Origin: Blastobasis lacticolella
Taxonomy: Eukaryota > Arthropoda > Insecta > Lepidoptera > Blastobasidae
NCBI GenBank assembly: GCA_905147135.1
Contig: LR990049.1
Location: forward strand, 4,667,428-4,731,427
Direction: 5' to 3'
Length of the DNA: 64,000 nt
Below, one piece after another: positions 1-11,019 of the stretch. Numbering within the stretch: position 1 is the first letter of the stretch; every line of letters begins with the position of its first letter. Both the position numbers and the translations under genes were made by a program. Below the pieces are notes generated by a model. That model was given only the letters and a program-made list of their open reading frames with translations. It made no database searches and was not told the DNA's origin.

Positions 1-540
1 AATAAATTAGCGAATACACGGTTTCCAGTTGATTTGTGATGTCCTATTAGGAACCTATTAGGCGAATATGAACGTATAGAAGAATGTATTAACGTGGTTC
101 GTCACCTATACTAAATTTCTCTTGCTATTCTTTCATTCGTTTGGGTTTTTTGTAATTGTATTATGGTTTAAAAATGTCTTTCTGGGCTTCGAGTCCGCTT
201 AAGTACTAATGACTCGATCGAATTTTAATTGGAACGCAATTGCAGCTCAACGTATTTTTATTTTTTCACGGTATATAGAGCGACCGACAGGCTAACTCGA
301 ACGTCCATCCGCAACCAAGTGAGATGGCAATGTATCAAGCCTTCAATAATTGCTACCGAATCATATAACCGGTCGGGACTGATGGACATGAATCCATGCG
401 ACTATAAAAATGCGAAATCAATGAAAAATAGTACATACATTAATTTAGTAAGAACATGAATCTGCGTAAATGTTGACGGCTACCACTCACCCACACGGGT
501 TAAAACGTAAACCTACTTCTACAGATAAAAATAATAACAT
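1..540. other. AT-rich DNA, no gene seen
   Basis: Only short open frames with no recognisable protein and no splice-site pair supporting an exon. No repeat shared with the rest of the window was found. Confidence 0.5.
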
Positions 541-1080
541 AAGTGCCATAAATATGGATCCATCGCTTCTTGTAGAATTGCAGAACATTCTCCATTCTCA
601 ACTATATTGCTCAACAAGCGCTCCATACTTGCGCCCGATTGGGTAGTACAGGTAGCTCTACTACTGAGGACTCTTATCTCCGGTATTCGATTTGTGGAAT
701 CGCTAATCGATACTCTACTCGTCGGTGTATCGGTGCGTAGGTCTCGATGTAGCGAACTCGGGACTCTCCAATGTAGAGTGGATACGGGAAAATGTATGAG
801 GGGTCTGCGAGTAGTCTATCCGTCTCTGTTGAGTGCCTTTGTATCTGATTGTACCATTTGTAGGCAAGTTTAAGTGAATTTTTCTATAGTCATGTTTTTG
901 TCGATTTATTACAAAACTAGCCGTTTCACGAGGTTATACCCGATCTCTTTTTTATCTTTGAAAACATTAAACTATCCCCCGGGGTCTTATAATTTTTACT
1001 GGTCTAATAATTATTTCCTGCTAGTGGAAGAAAATCGGTTTGGTACTTTAGGAGATTATCTCCAATATACAAAGTAGGCA
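541..1080. other. Unassigned segment, slightly CpG-richer
   Basis: An ATG at 554 opens 30 codons (MDPSLLVELQ...) and a second frame stays open at about 607-873. Neither resembles a family I know and they are in different frames. This could be an old transposon or a decayed gene; I see no splice or promoter support. Confidence 0.3.
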
Positions 1081-1124
1081 GGGCAAAAGGGGCAGTAACG
1101 TTCTCGAGCGAGGATCATACACCG

Positions 1125-1160
1125 GGTGACGCAGCCTGGGCCTACCCAGGCTGCGTCACC
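1125..1160. repeat. Perfect 16-bp hairpin, 4-nt loop
   Basis: Left arm 1125-1140 (GGTGACGCAGCCTGGG) is exactly the reverse complement of 1145-1160, with loop CCTA. One base separates it from the next, larger hairpin. Perfect arms imply recent origin. Confidence 0.95.
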
Positions 1161-1161
1161 T

Positions 1162-1248
1162 AGGCACAGAACGTGTCGTGTTTCCATGTTGTGGGAGGCC
1201 ATGGAACAACATTTCCCACAACATGGAAACACGACACGTTCTGTGCCT
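1162..1248. repeat. Perfect 35-bp hairpin, 17-nt loop
   Basis: Arm 1162-1196 is the exact reverse complement of 1214-1248 (outer ends AGGCACAGAA / TTCTGTGCCT). The right arm runs into a RepC LINE-tail copy, whose sequence starts near 1241, so the right arm is partly ancestral transposon sequence and the left arm an inverted copy. If transcribed it would give a fully paired stem, closer to an hpRNA/endo-siRNA precursor than to a mismatched miRNA precursor. Confidence 0.95.
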
Positions 1249-1345
1249 TCCGCATCCAGCTGGTACCTGTTTTCTTTACGTCGCTCCGGTGGGTGGCCTA
1301 TCCATGCTACGTCTTCTTCGTGTTCATTCGAGAACTTTTTTGTGT
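1241..1345 (-). mobile_element. RepC (LINE 3' tail) fragment
   Basis: Shares TTCCGCATCCAGCTGGTACC and the following GGTGGGTGGCCTA...CACGCT-type block with the copy at 28069-28227. The (TCA)n end and the CTGCTGGGCATAGG block are missing. Confidence 0.75.
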
Positions 1346-1525
1346 TAGAAAATGCTGCTCTCCATTTTCTGGTACGAATTAAAAACCCTCCAAAACTTTT
1401 ATTTGATTGTTGTAAGTATTAAAAAGGTGTCTAAGTATATCATCAAGCACATTAAGTATTATTATACATTTATTATCCAATGATATTGCAAATTAATATG
1501 GAAATCAGTATTATTTATACTCATC

Positions 1526-1645
1526 ATCTCGGCGTTAATGTCCCGATTATGCTCTTGCGCATGAGAATTCGGGGTCCGCCTTGACCATGATCCAGGATCT
1601 GGCAGATCAGGTAATTACAGTGGACTGTCATCTGACCTCCATATA
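1526..1645 (-). mobile_element. SINE-T 3' fragment
   Basis: Contains the family's tail block CGGCGTTAATGTCCCGATTA followed by GGGGTCCGCCTTGACCATGA and CAGATCAGGTAATTACAG. The tRNA-like head is absent, so this is a 5'-truncated copy. Confidence 0.85.
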
Positions 1646-1896
1646 CCTATTATTCCCTATACTGATTTCATTAATGTTACATATCATATATTATCTAGTC
1701 TGGAATAATTTTAACATTATAATTTGAAAACTGTACAGCACAGACACAGCGGAAGGTTAGCGTAAAATGGGTAATTATTCACATGTTAAAATATAACATG
1801 ATGAATGTGGAATAAGGATGAGGTTTGTCAGGACCGTAGTAAGTGGAAATAACATGTAGTGTCTGCCTACCCTCTGATAACATTATTTTTCTTTAA

Positions 1897-2155
1897 GTAC
1901 ACTAGCGACCCGCCCCGGCTTCGCACGGGTAGAACCTAAGTAACCATGGCGTCATACACCAACATACACCTACTTCGCCCCCACTCACTCTTTTTTTCTT
2001 ATAAAACTTCCTCCTAAATTACTCTATATATTGTTGAAAACCGCATTTAAATCGGTTGTGTACCTAAAATCTAGTTATTAGATCTATGCGTACGTGAATA
2101 CATAGGAACGAATGGCGGGAAGCGACTTTGTTGTATACTATGTACATATATAGAT
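1897..2155 (+). mobile_element. RepR (RTE-tail-like element)
   Basis: Starts ACTAGCGACCCGCCCCGGCT, continues through CTTATAAAACTTCCTCCTAA and GTTGAAAACCGCATTTAAATC, and ends GGGAAGCGACTTTGTTGTAT. The end block matches the 3' ends I associate with RTE-clade retroelements. No coding capacity. Confidence 0.8.
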
Positions 2156-2159
2156 AAGG

Positions 2160-3470
2160 TAGGCTATTTCCTTGTAATTTTATAATGTTTAAGTTGTAAA
2201 TAAATCCTTAGTTAAAAAAATTAATATATAATTCTAAATAAAGTTTAACGCCGGAACTAAAGTACTTACAGCGGCCCTGTCTTCAGCAAACGCGTGTTGG
2301 TTAATTAGAGATCTCATAACATGTATTTCAGTTTGTAATTACATTGCTCAGTGCAGAACGAATGTGGACTTTACAGCGGACTAGCTAGGGTTAGTTCTAC
2401 CGTGATACGCCGTGAAACGTTAAATTTTATTTATGCACTCGTTTCTGTATTAATTCGCATGTATTTATTCGTTTTTATTGAAATGGGCTCTCAAGCTTAA
2501 ATGTTAATAAGCTAATCAATATTAATAAGGCCCGTTCGTATTAATTGTGTTAGGACTCTGCCAATTTTTCGGTTTAAAGGATACGGTGAGGTGTGTGCTT
2601 TACGGGTTTCAGTATTAAAGGCATGTCACCTACGTCCTCGTAGTGAAAATGAACAGGTTAGAATGTCCCGCGGGATGAGAGGTCAACGGCTCACGATGCA
2701 AAAATGCCGAAGAACGGGCGAAATGGAGGAGAAAGATGTGAAAAGCGTACGATAAGCCGCTCGAACGATGGTGATAATTAGACAAGTTTTTCCATCAATT
2801 TGACTGTCCGCTACTTTGAACTTCAGAAAAACGTTATTTTATGTTTTGTTGCGATCTGATTTTTTGACTTTATTTGTGTGGATTTCATAGTAACACTCAT
2901 TGAAGTAAATACAGATACACATCGCTGTCAATATACTTATTTAACCCATACATGACTGCGTCATTACAGATGGCGATGGCTTAGGCCGGCCCATCGCCAC
3001 GACCGGTTTATCGTGTAGCAAGGGACTCCCCAATGAGAATATGTTTAGTGTATTCCTCCTCGCCTAAATCTCCAGTGCATGCCGCACCTAAACTTAGGTA
3101 CTTAAGTATATCAAAATTTGGAGAACAGTTAAACTATAAAGAAGCTTTACCATAACAATTTTATTCATTTGATTTATTTATACCCAACTTATTAGGGTTT
3201 AAAGTATAAGTCCGTTGAGTGACAATTAGGTAAATCGTTGCCTGGCAATTAAGGGTCATCGGTTTCGTATCGCATTTCTAGTATACAACTATACAACTTT
3301 TTTTTAATATGCAAATTTTTTGTTGTGAGTGGTTTACATTGACATTAACATCTGGATGTGGATTATTTTATAGGCTTTACATACTATGATGTTATGCAGT
3401 AAACAACACAATATAGTCAGAACTTGGGTATTTTAAATAATTACAATGTTTTTTTTAGAAACTTCTTTCG
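2160..3470. other. AT-rich DNA, no gene seen
   Basis: No open frame of note. This stretch lies downstream of the glycine-rich gene; AATAAA on the minus strand near 3160-3180 and ATTAAA near 3304 are the nearest possible poly(A) signals for it. Confidence 0.4.
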
Positions 3471-3635
3471 ATTTGTCATTTGTTTACAAATTCTGAAATT
3501 GCAGTCTTAACTACATAGAGTATGCGGTTAGCGAATAACGCACTCGAGGTCCAGAGCAGACTGGGAAATGTGCAGTGGAAACTAGACGGTGTGTTAAGGA
3601 CAGGAAGATGATAATGTAGTCTAATCTTTTCCACC

Positions 3636-4253
3636 TTATTCTTCGCCGCCTCTTTTTCCACCGCCACTACCGCCGCCTCCACGGCCGCCTCTGCCACCTC
3701 CGCCGCGGCCGCCACCGCCGCCCCTACCACTGCCACCATTGCCACCGGCTCCGCCGCCACCGCCACCGCCGCCGCCACCTCTGCCTCCACCGCCGCTACC
3801 TCCACCGCCGCTGCCACCGCCGCCGCTACCTCCGCCTCCACCGCTGCTACCCCTGCCTCCACCGCCGCCTTCATCTCCACCTTCACCACCACCGCCGCCT
3901 CCGCCGTCGCCGTCGTCGCCACCACCGCCCCCTGAAAATGTAACAAAAATAATATTTGAGTGCAAATTTAACATTATTGTTAAGACTTTATTGAATGGTC
4001 ATTCACTGATTTTCATAGCTTCAAAACTTTTTAAACACGCTGCAAAATTAGAAGACGCCGTTATACGGTAACTGTATTATATCAAGACTGACAGATTTAT
4101 ATTAAGCATGATGTTGAAATTGAGATGGTACATATCATTATTTTCTTTGAAAAAATAACGTTGAAAATAAAAATCAGGCTCACCTCCAGGCATGGCGTGA
4201 GCATAGGCTGCTAAAATGACTATTAAAAGTGCAACTAGTGTAAACCACTTCAT
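3636..4253 (-). CDS. Secreted glycine-rich protein, two exons
   Basis: Exon 1 is 4184-4253 and exon 2 is 3636-3931, joined across a 252-bp intron with a GTGAGC donor and a TTTTCAG acceptor. The split phase-1 codon keeps the frame, giving 121 residues. Residues 1-20 (MKWFTLVALLIVILAAYAHA) are a textbook signal peptide with likely cleavage before MPGG. The remainder is mostly Gly with scattered Asp, Glu, Ser and Arg; acidic residues (DDGD, EGGDE) lie near the start, Arg near the end, and the tail is KRGGEE. There are no cysteines or folded domain. Known relatives of this composition include insect glycine-rich secretory, cuticular and antimicrobial peptides; composition alone cannot decide. A TATA box lies 79-86 bp upstream of the ATG. 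The glycine run is encoded by GGN triplets and is prone to length change. No neighbouring gene suggests a role. Confidence 0.85.
3650..3931 (-). repeat. GGN triplet-rich coding repeat
   Basis: Imperfect GGC/GGT/GGA triplets fill exon 2 of the glycine-rich gene. The same DNA read in other frames gives long Pro-rich and Ala/Val-rich open frames, which are by-products of the repeat. Confidence 0.9.
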
Positions 4254-4305
4254 TTTTTTTCTTGTTCAGTAACTTTAATGCTTCATCACCGACTCTGACC
4301 TATAT

Positions 4306-4339
4306 TCTGTCAAGGCTCAGTAGCAAACCTTCTTTTATA
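4306..4339 (-). promoter_or_regulatory. TATA box and start region of glycine-rich gene
   Basis: TATAAAAG on the minus strand at 4339-4332. Transcription would be expected to start about 30 bp downstream, near 4306-4310, where the strand reads CCTTGACAGA. This gives a 5' UTR of roughly 55 nt before the ATG at 4253. Confidence 0.7.
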
Positions 4340-4607
4340 CCGCGTTAGAGTCTCTTTTGAAAGTGTTTGTGATTTGCTTTCTATTTTAGTCACCAATTCT
4401 ATTTACAATTCAGGAAAATGCTAAAGGAAAGGGCAAAGAGGAAGGTAACAAGGCTATGGGTGTATGAAATGGAAAATCAATTGATTGGATTGATAAAAAA
4501 ATCTTTTGTTATGGTGACAACCACTGAAGCGTAGCAAGCAACAACACCGTAACATGCCTACAGTTGTACATTGCTGTATTTATGATTGGTTTAGCCATTA
4601 ATTTCTT

Positions 4608-4692
4608 ATTTATTTATTATCACTTTATTGTGCACAGGAAGTACATAGCGAATAATAGAAAAAGTTATAAATGGTACAACAGGCCAACTTCT
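4608..4692 (-). mobile_element. RepE (LINE 3' tail) fragment
   Basis: (TTTA)n, then CACTTTATTGTGCACAGGAA and GGTACAACAGGCCAACTT. The same order occurs at 36572-36690 and, in part, at 46287 and 27090. Confidence 0.65.
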
Positions 4693-4759
4693 TCTGGTCT
4701 TCTTCAACTTTATTTAAATATTATTTATTAAAATGTAGTGTGTAGTTACCGTCACTATT

Positions 4760-5104
4760 TCAAGAGAGGTAGGGCATAGCGGGGTATCTCGTTCGAATTG
4801 GAGCCGCCCGACTTGGGAAGTACCTCCACCTTACAGAATATCGCAGCTAAATAATACTCTTTTAAATAGTATTGTGTTTCTGCCGGTGAGTAAGGTTTCC
4901 AGTGCTCCATGGGGTGGGGATTTGGGGAACCGTAGCTTTGGCAGTGGAGTGGCATTTGCCTTTTGCTGCCAGAGCAATGTGTTATAGAGGTAGGCAACGC
5001 ATTAGCGATACTCTTGGTGTTGCTAATGTCTATAGGCAGTGGTGACCACTTTCCATCAGGTGGCCCGCTTGCCTGTTTGCCTACCGTATGACACAAAAAA
5101 AAAA
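4760..5104 (+). mobile_element. RepB, long copy with poly(A) tail
   Basis: Homologous over about 345 bp to the reverse-oriented copy at 42270-42617. Ends TGGTGACCACTTTCCATCAG, GGTGGCCCGCTTGCCTG and a 10-base A run (5095-5104), so it is a retroposed sequence in plus orientation. The internal open frame is shared by both copies only because they are recent copies; no protein family is recognised. Confidence 0.85.
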
Positions 5105-5301
5105 CTCTCTAGCACGTTTTATTCGGCGGTGAATATAATGCATATCAGGTAGATTCGGGTTCATTTTTAGTTACACGCGTACGACGGAGACGTCGCTCTA
5201 TGTAGCCGAATTGCCGTGCCTATTAACTGCCAACGCCATCTTACGGACGTGTCAACTATACAAAACAGAATGTTTTAAACTATCGCAGTTATTATCACAC
5301 A

Positions 5302-5453
5302 TTTAAGGGTATGTTCCGGGTCTCCTACCGCGTCCCTTAGTTGACGAGTAGCCCGATATTTCGACACAGTTGCATGCATCATGGTTACCGGACGACCATC
5401 GGGCTACTCGTCAACAAAGGTACGCGGTAGGAAACCCGGAACATACCCTTAAA
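5302..5453. repeat. RepK: 56-bp inverted repeat around a shared core
   Basis: Arms 5302-5357 and 5398-5453 match at 53 of 56 positions. The 40-nt centre (TTTCGACACAGTTGCATGCA onward) closely matches the centre of the unrelated-armed palindrome at 49459-49495. The arms differ between loci while the centre is conserved. Confidence 0.85.
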
Positions 5454-5464
5454 ATGTATACAGC

Positions 5465-5815
5465 TTACGGTCATCATCATCATCTTTTTGGCGTCAGGCA
5501 GCGGCGGTGGGTCTGACTCGTATATACCCCGTGGTACCGAGTTCGAACCTCAGTGTCGCCATGTACCTACCAATAACACTTTTCTGAGATATGTAGGTAC
5601 ATTTATTGAACATTAACCGATGCTCTTACGGCGAGGAAAAAATAGTGATGATACCTGCACATTCAGGCGACTGAATGTGTACCCATGGATCCAATCTATT
5701 CAGGTTCCCCTGTTAACAGGGTCACAAAGGTCAGATGGCAGTCGCTCCACTGAAGTTACCTGATCTGACAAATCCTTCATCATGGTTAAGGCGGACCCCG
5801 AGCCCTCGCGCGGAC
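5465..5815 (+). mobile_element. SINE-T, near full length
   Basis: A decayed tRNA-like head (GACTCGTATA, then GAGTTCGAACCTC as B box) is followed by the family body CCGATGCTCTTACGG, CACATTCAGGCGACTGAATG, AGATGGCAGTCGCTCCACTG and AGGCGGACCCCGAGCCCTCG. Confidence 0.85.
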
Positions 5816-5825
5816 CATGACAATC

Positions 5826-5858
5826 ATTTTGGCGTTGGCCCCGATTATGCTCTCGCGT
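5826..5858 (-). mobile_element. SINE-T tail fragment, opposite orientation
   Basis: TTTGGCGTTGGCCCCGATTA plus TGCTCTCGCG is the complement-strand tail block of the family, placed about 11 bp after a plus-strand copy, as a small head-to-head remnant. Confidence 0.55.
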
Positions 5859-5935
5859 TAAGGCCCGAGTTTCGCCGGGAAAAAACCTCGTACCTAGTTA
5901 GTAGGTACCTATTTATGGTTATTATATTATGGTGG

Positions 5936-6185
5936 ACGAACTGAGTGGTTCAGTTGGTTAACATGCCGGTCGCCACGCAGAGGTCCCGGGTTCGATGCCC
6001 GGCCAAGTAGAAATTGCAATAATGAATTTTAATTTCTGTTACGGGTCTGGATGTAGTATGTATAATAAGTATCTATTAAAAAAACTTGATAAGTAGTTTA
6101 TCAGTCATCTAACACCCATAATACAAGCTTTGCATACTTTCAGGCTTAATGGCGCTGTGTGAATTGTCCAAACATATTTTGTTTT
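5936..6185 (+). mobile_element. SINE-D, near full length
   Basis: tRNA-like head GACGAACTGAGTGGTTCAGT ... GGTTCGATGCCCGG (pol III A and B boxes), body TAATTTCTGTTACGGGTCTG, and tail TGGCGCTGTGTGAATTGTCC followed by T-rich sequence. Confidence 0.85.
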
Positions 6186-6196
6186 TTATTGTAGGA

Positions 6197-6250
6197 GTTT
6201 TGAGTAGGAAAGCGGACCCTGGCAGAGGCCGGGATGAGCGCTAGGACGAT
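6197..6250 (+). mobile_element. LINE 3' tail fragment
   Basis: GAAAGCGGACCCTGGCAGAG, CCGGGATGAGCGCTAGGACG and ATGAT look like the C-terminal end and tail of an insect LINE. Too short for clade assignment. Confidence 0.45.
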
Positions 6251-6259
6251 GATAATTTT

Positions 6260-7410
6260 GTTTTTTTATTATATCTTTCTTTACATACTAGTTATTGATT
6301 GATGATATTTTTCCGCGTCGAAAGGACACTCTGTACCAGGATGTAAGCATTCACAAGCGATGTGTAGCCACTAGCCGTCGTAAGCCGATTACGGGGTTCG
6401 CCGGGAGCCTTCCAATTTGCCTGGCAAATCTCCTCGCACCTCCGCGGCCCGCAATGAAGGCTTTGTACACCCAAATTAGACTGCGGATTGCCAGTGGACG
6501 TAAAGAACTGGATTTCCGACAACATTTTTGGGCAGTTGCGTCGTACTTCATTGGTTGAAGGGGTTTGGGTGGAATAGAATGTGGTGTATGGTACCTTATG
6601 TTTGTGTACATAGTAAAGTATCAGAATCTATTTTTGATTTCAGAGAGAGTGAGAAAATTATTTAGTACAAAAATATGTAAAAGAAGTTTTACACCTTTTT
6701 TCTATAGTTTTATATAGTTAGTAATTTTATTTATTAGGATAACCAACCAGAGTTACAATAGTTCATGTACAGTGAGATCCAAATTATGAATGAATGAATA
6801 AATGAAAAATTATTTATTGCTTATACATAGAATAAAACAAAATTATTCGAGAGACTGGTGCATCCTGACGCAAATTCCGTTTACCTGGATTATATGAAAT
6901 AGTGGAGCTACTAGGTTTCATTAGATGTCTTGAAAGCAAGTGACCAGGTATCTATGGTGGCCATTTTCCATCAAATGAACCGTCTCTCCATACGATGGAT
7001 TAACTGATCGATTTGTCTGGGCAATAAAAATCTCATCGCTCCAGGCAATCGCATGAACGCATACATGCTCTGTCGAAAAGTAATTCAATACACAATTTCG
7101 AGGCCGGAATCATATTAAATCAAACTCAATTACGAACAAAACCCATATCAATTATTTTCAATCGGATTTTTCGCGTTCTATGTATTTGATCATATGACGG
7201 ACTATCAGGAGCAGAAGTGAAGTGTTATTTTTCAGTACGATTTTTTAAGAATGTATTTTTACTGAAGAAGCTTTCTACGCTTTCGATTTTATTATAATTT
7301 CTCTTCCGCGAAGATTTTCGAGAAGGATGTATCAACACTCAACATCCAGACTATACGATTTTACTGTTGATAGACTCAGTCCTAATTAGTTATAGAATGT
7401 CCGGCAGAGT
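6260..7410. other. Unassigned; GC-richer block 6295-6560
   Basis: 6295-6560 is more GC- and CpG-rich than its surroundings and is open on both strands, but no protein is recognised and strand choice is undecidable. The rest is ordinary AT-rich DNA. The block could be conserved noncoding DNA or an old insertion. Confidence 0.3.
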
Positions 7411-7414
7411 AAAT

Positions 7415-7485
7415 TACACATAACCATGACACATGCTTTGCTTACTTTTTGGTTACATGACGCTATGTGGAATAAAAAGACTTAT
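7415..7485 (+). mobile_element. SINE-D tail fragment
   Basis: ACATGCTTTGCTTACTTTTT and ACATGACGCTATGTGG match the 3' end of SINE-D (compare ACATGCTTTGCTTACTTTGG at 50034). Confidence 0.6.
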
Positions 7486-7489
7486 CATT

Positions 7490-9770
7490 AAATAATACAG
7501 ATAATCATTCATTATACATATTTGTACACGAATACTCTTCATTATCTTCATTAACATCTGCCTATTTAATCGTCTAACACACGAGGAACAGTGTGTGACA
7601 ATGTATTGGTTTCGTGGTGGCGCCTCAAACTTCGGTAATGCATAAAAGCTGCTGTCCTCGCGAGATGTAACGTTATAGTTTTCCGGAGGTTCTATCACCA
7701 TCACGGCACCCTACATTTTATCATTTATTTCTTCATAATTTATCACCTGATAATATCCATGCAAAAGGTAGCCATAATACAGTGTAGTGTCCGATAGACT
7801 ATTGCATCAACTCTTTCAAGTTACGGGTGTCCTAAAAGGCGATTAATATCTAATACAGACCGTAGACCAGAAAAAGAGGAACAGCGTTTTCATCTGCAAT
7901 CTCCGATACACCTATCATATACATTTCGATTATATAAAAAGCCTCTTTACTAATGTAGAGGAAGCTAAACCCCAGCATTGGACCATTATTTTTATTTATT
8001 TATTTTATTTTATTTGTTTATTAACAGATCACAGCAATATAACACTTATCATAAAAATACATTATAAAATAAGCATGTGCCAATTAAGATCTGCAAATTA
8101 AAAAAGAGTACAAATTATGGGCTGTTAACGACGATGATGAGGTAATGTCAATACGGCGTCTTTCCCACCGCAATTGTTTCAGAGCCCCCGCTCTTTTGTG
8201 CGCGACGGTACTCATCGAATTCTGAAAGGACGTGCCCCGTACGCCTCATATATACGGTCACATCCAATTTGGTTCAGCCTTAATCCGCTTAGCCCCGTGT
8301 CACGCCTGCAGGGGGCGGATTAATTATGTAAATTGAACTTGTTTTTAACGTGATTCCACCAGTTTTCTCTATTGGACACTCCGGGCTCTGTCTATTTGGA
8401 CATCGAAGTACACAACTTCGACTACCTTAATAAGTTTTTCTGGTTACGATTTGTTGTTTCGTATTAAGGTAAACTTAACTACATAAAGACTTACAACAGA
8501 AAGGACGACGCATAATTGCAAATAAATAAAAGTGAAACCTCAAACTTATAAAGCATGTTGAATTAAGGCCTAATTCCATATTATGAAGTATTTACGGCTC
8601 TCACCATTGGGTGCATCCCAATACGAACTACTTCGTTTTTGTTTTGTCCTGTGTTGGGCTACTCGTATTGTCAATGACCCCTTGCTCATGGACGTTTGAA
8701 CGTTTTGGACGTTTTGTTTTTTCAACCCTCATTTCGGTGAGTATCCTGAGGATTTAAGTAAACTTCGAAAAGGAGGAGGTTTTCAATCCAACTGCATGCT
8801 TTTTTGGGGCAAACAGTAGGTTAACACCTTCCTCAGGTTGCTATCTCTTTTTGCTTGTCTTTAGTTATCGAAATTAGTTCAGTATTGAGGGCTCGAAATC
8901 GACAGAGTTTCTGTCTATTTCTCCAAATTATGCATTAAGCAACGTTATAATTAGGTTCAATATTATTAATGTTAAAGTTCTAAATAAGTAAATTTTAAGT
9001 AGACGTTACCGTGCCGAATGTTCAAGTCACTTTTTAAGCTATTCCCCAAAAATCATAATACTTTTGCACACTTAAAGATATTCGTCATAAAATTCGTACA
9101 ATATTGGAAAAATCAAAGCCCCAATATCAAATATCTCTTCACAAGACAATCCTCTTCGAACGAGATTATGCCACGATGCTCAGACAGCCAATCTGTAACC
9201 CTCCCCTGTTTCAATTAATATCGCAAATGCACCTTTAATACTCGTAGCTTCGTAGAAAAATCCGCTGTTACCTTAAACGATTTGGGGGAGAACTAAATGA
9301 AATCCTAAGAAAATCTGTAAGAGAAAGAAAATACAAAGGGGCTTGTAATGATGTTTTAATCATTCTGACGTGATCAGAATTTATTATTAGTGTCGTAAAT
9401 TATAATTACTTTATGTTTGTGTTCTATGCTTTCTAAACACAACATCAAGCTGCTGGTAAGTATCTGGCACGATATTAGAAATTCATGGTAGCTTAAACTT
9501 TTTAGACGGTATACGAAACACTTGTTTTATTATGTTGAAGTGTAAAGATAGAGACAAACTGCTCCCAGCATTGCTAAAGCAACAAATGCTACGCTTTGTT
9601 GACTAAGATGACTTACGAACATACTTGTTGTCGTTCTTACTGCATGCAACGTTGCGATAAGTAGTTTTCTAACTCGTATCATGTTTTCTTGCAATTTTAA
9701 GAGTTGTAATTGTCATAATGCGTTGTAAGCAACGGTAGATAATTATAGTTCCTAAACAAACCATTGAGAT
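7490..9770. other. No gene seen; GC-richer block 8135-8330
   Basis: 8135-8330 holds two facing TAATCC words (CTTAATCCGC and GGCGGATTAA, about 30 bp apart), the preferred site of Otx/Bicoid-type homeodomains. 7990-8100 is an A/T-rich (TTTA)n LINE-tail-like stretch. The remainder is AT-rich without features. Confidence 0.3.
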
Positions 9771-9773
9771 ATT

Positions 9774-9797
9774 GATGATGATGATGATGATGATATG
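9774..9797. repeat. (GAT)n microsatellite
   Basis: Eight consecutive GAT/ATG triplets. Such runs are the usual tails of the (TGA)n-ended retroposons in this window, but no adjoining element body is recognisable. Confidence 0.8.
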
Positions 9798-10351
9798 AGT
9801 TACCACATATCCCAAATAATGGTAATTATACAATATTGGTCGTTATTTTGGACGTAATTTAAAACAGATGTTTGAATGAATATGTATGTATATGTTAGTA
9901 TCACAACCAAAAACTAAATCAAGCGTTTTCGTCCATTTCGTTTCTACTTCAAAACCATTCTTTTCCAGATTGAGCTCGTAAATGAAATTGGAAAATTTTC
10001 AGAGAAACTGTCTGCACAGATGATCTGGGAGCCAACAAACTTCGTTTTCTTTGTTGCGGTTCCAATCACGGCTGCCGGGGGATTATATCCATTAGAAGCC
10101 GTCAACATGTCGATGCTTTGCGCTCGGTTTTATCTCCTTCTGTTTATTTTATTGTAGCATTATCGATAATATTGTTGGTGACTGTTTTAGTAAGCTTCGT
10201 CTGGGTTTTTGAATTCTTTTGTTTTGTTTTATTCATCGTATGGCTTTTTAAAGTTCCCACTGGCGTTGTATTATGATTGTAACTATTTATAATAGTTACG
10301 TAGGTATTTATGCTTTGCGTGTTCAGTCGGTATTGGGTAATTATTAATAAT

Positions 10352-10460
10352 ACTAGCTGGCCCATCCTATAAGCTTTCCTCTTGAATCACTCTATTGGTG
10401 AAAACCGCATTAAAATCCGTTGCGTAGTTTAAAATATCTAAGCGTACCAATCGAAGAAAA
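10352..10460 (+). mobile_element. RepR fragment
   Basis: ACTAGCTGGCCCATCCTATA, CCTCTTGAATCACTCTATTG and GTGAAAACCGCATTAAAATC plus CGTTGCGTAGTTT: head and 3' body of RepR with the middle missing. Confidence 0.75.
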
Positions 10461-11019
10461 ATTAAGAATCCGACGTGTGTCTGTTGTCATGTGTGGGTGT
10501 ATTGTATTAGGATGCAATAGTCCCGGAGCGAAAATATTACGAAATTTCTTTTTATCGGTAAGTAGACAATAATGTGTTTTTAAGGTTCCATTTGCTATGA
10601 GAGTATCCATCAGTGTGGTTATTGTACAAATTAATCCCTTTTTAACATTATACATTAGTTTAGCAACGATTTAATCTAAAAATAGTACCAAATACTATAG
10701 ATACCATATGACTACATCAGACACTATGTTATTATTATTCCATTTATACGCTTTTTTCTTTAATTCTATTTTTTTTTTTCAGTTTATTACAATTAAAGTA
10801 GGTCTGCCATCCACGAACTACGAAAACGAATACTGCCAATGTATAAAACTACAATTTATTTTTCTCTATTTCAGAGTTATTTAAAGAGTACTAACGAGCT
10901 TATGCACGCCTTGGAATCAATAATTAATTTACAGTCAACGTGTATAAGTAAAATCAGCACAACGGTTAATGTCTTAATTTTTTAATAAGCGTTTATCATA
11001 ATTCGACCCTGCAAGAGCC

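Noticed and set aside
1162..1248. microRNA precursor
   Set aside because: Arms are perfectly paired over 35 bp and arise at a transposon boundary; miRNA precursors usually have mismatches and bulges. hpRNA remains possible without data.
3476..3946. Minus-strand Ala/Val/Glu-rich open frame (156 codons)
   Set aside because: Another frame of the same triplet repeat; the signal-peptide exon splices into the glycine frame instead.
3739..4071. Plus-strand proline-rich open frame (110 codons)
   Set aside because: It is the complement of the GGN repeat of the minus-strand glycine-rich gene; no start context, signal or splice sites on this strand.
4755..5096. 113-codon minus frame, with similar frames at 42283-42629
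   Set aside because: Both lie in RepB and resemble each other because the copies are homologous; no known domain, and frames are opposite to the retroposon sense strand.
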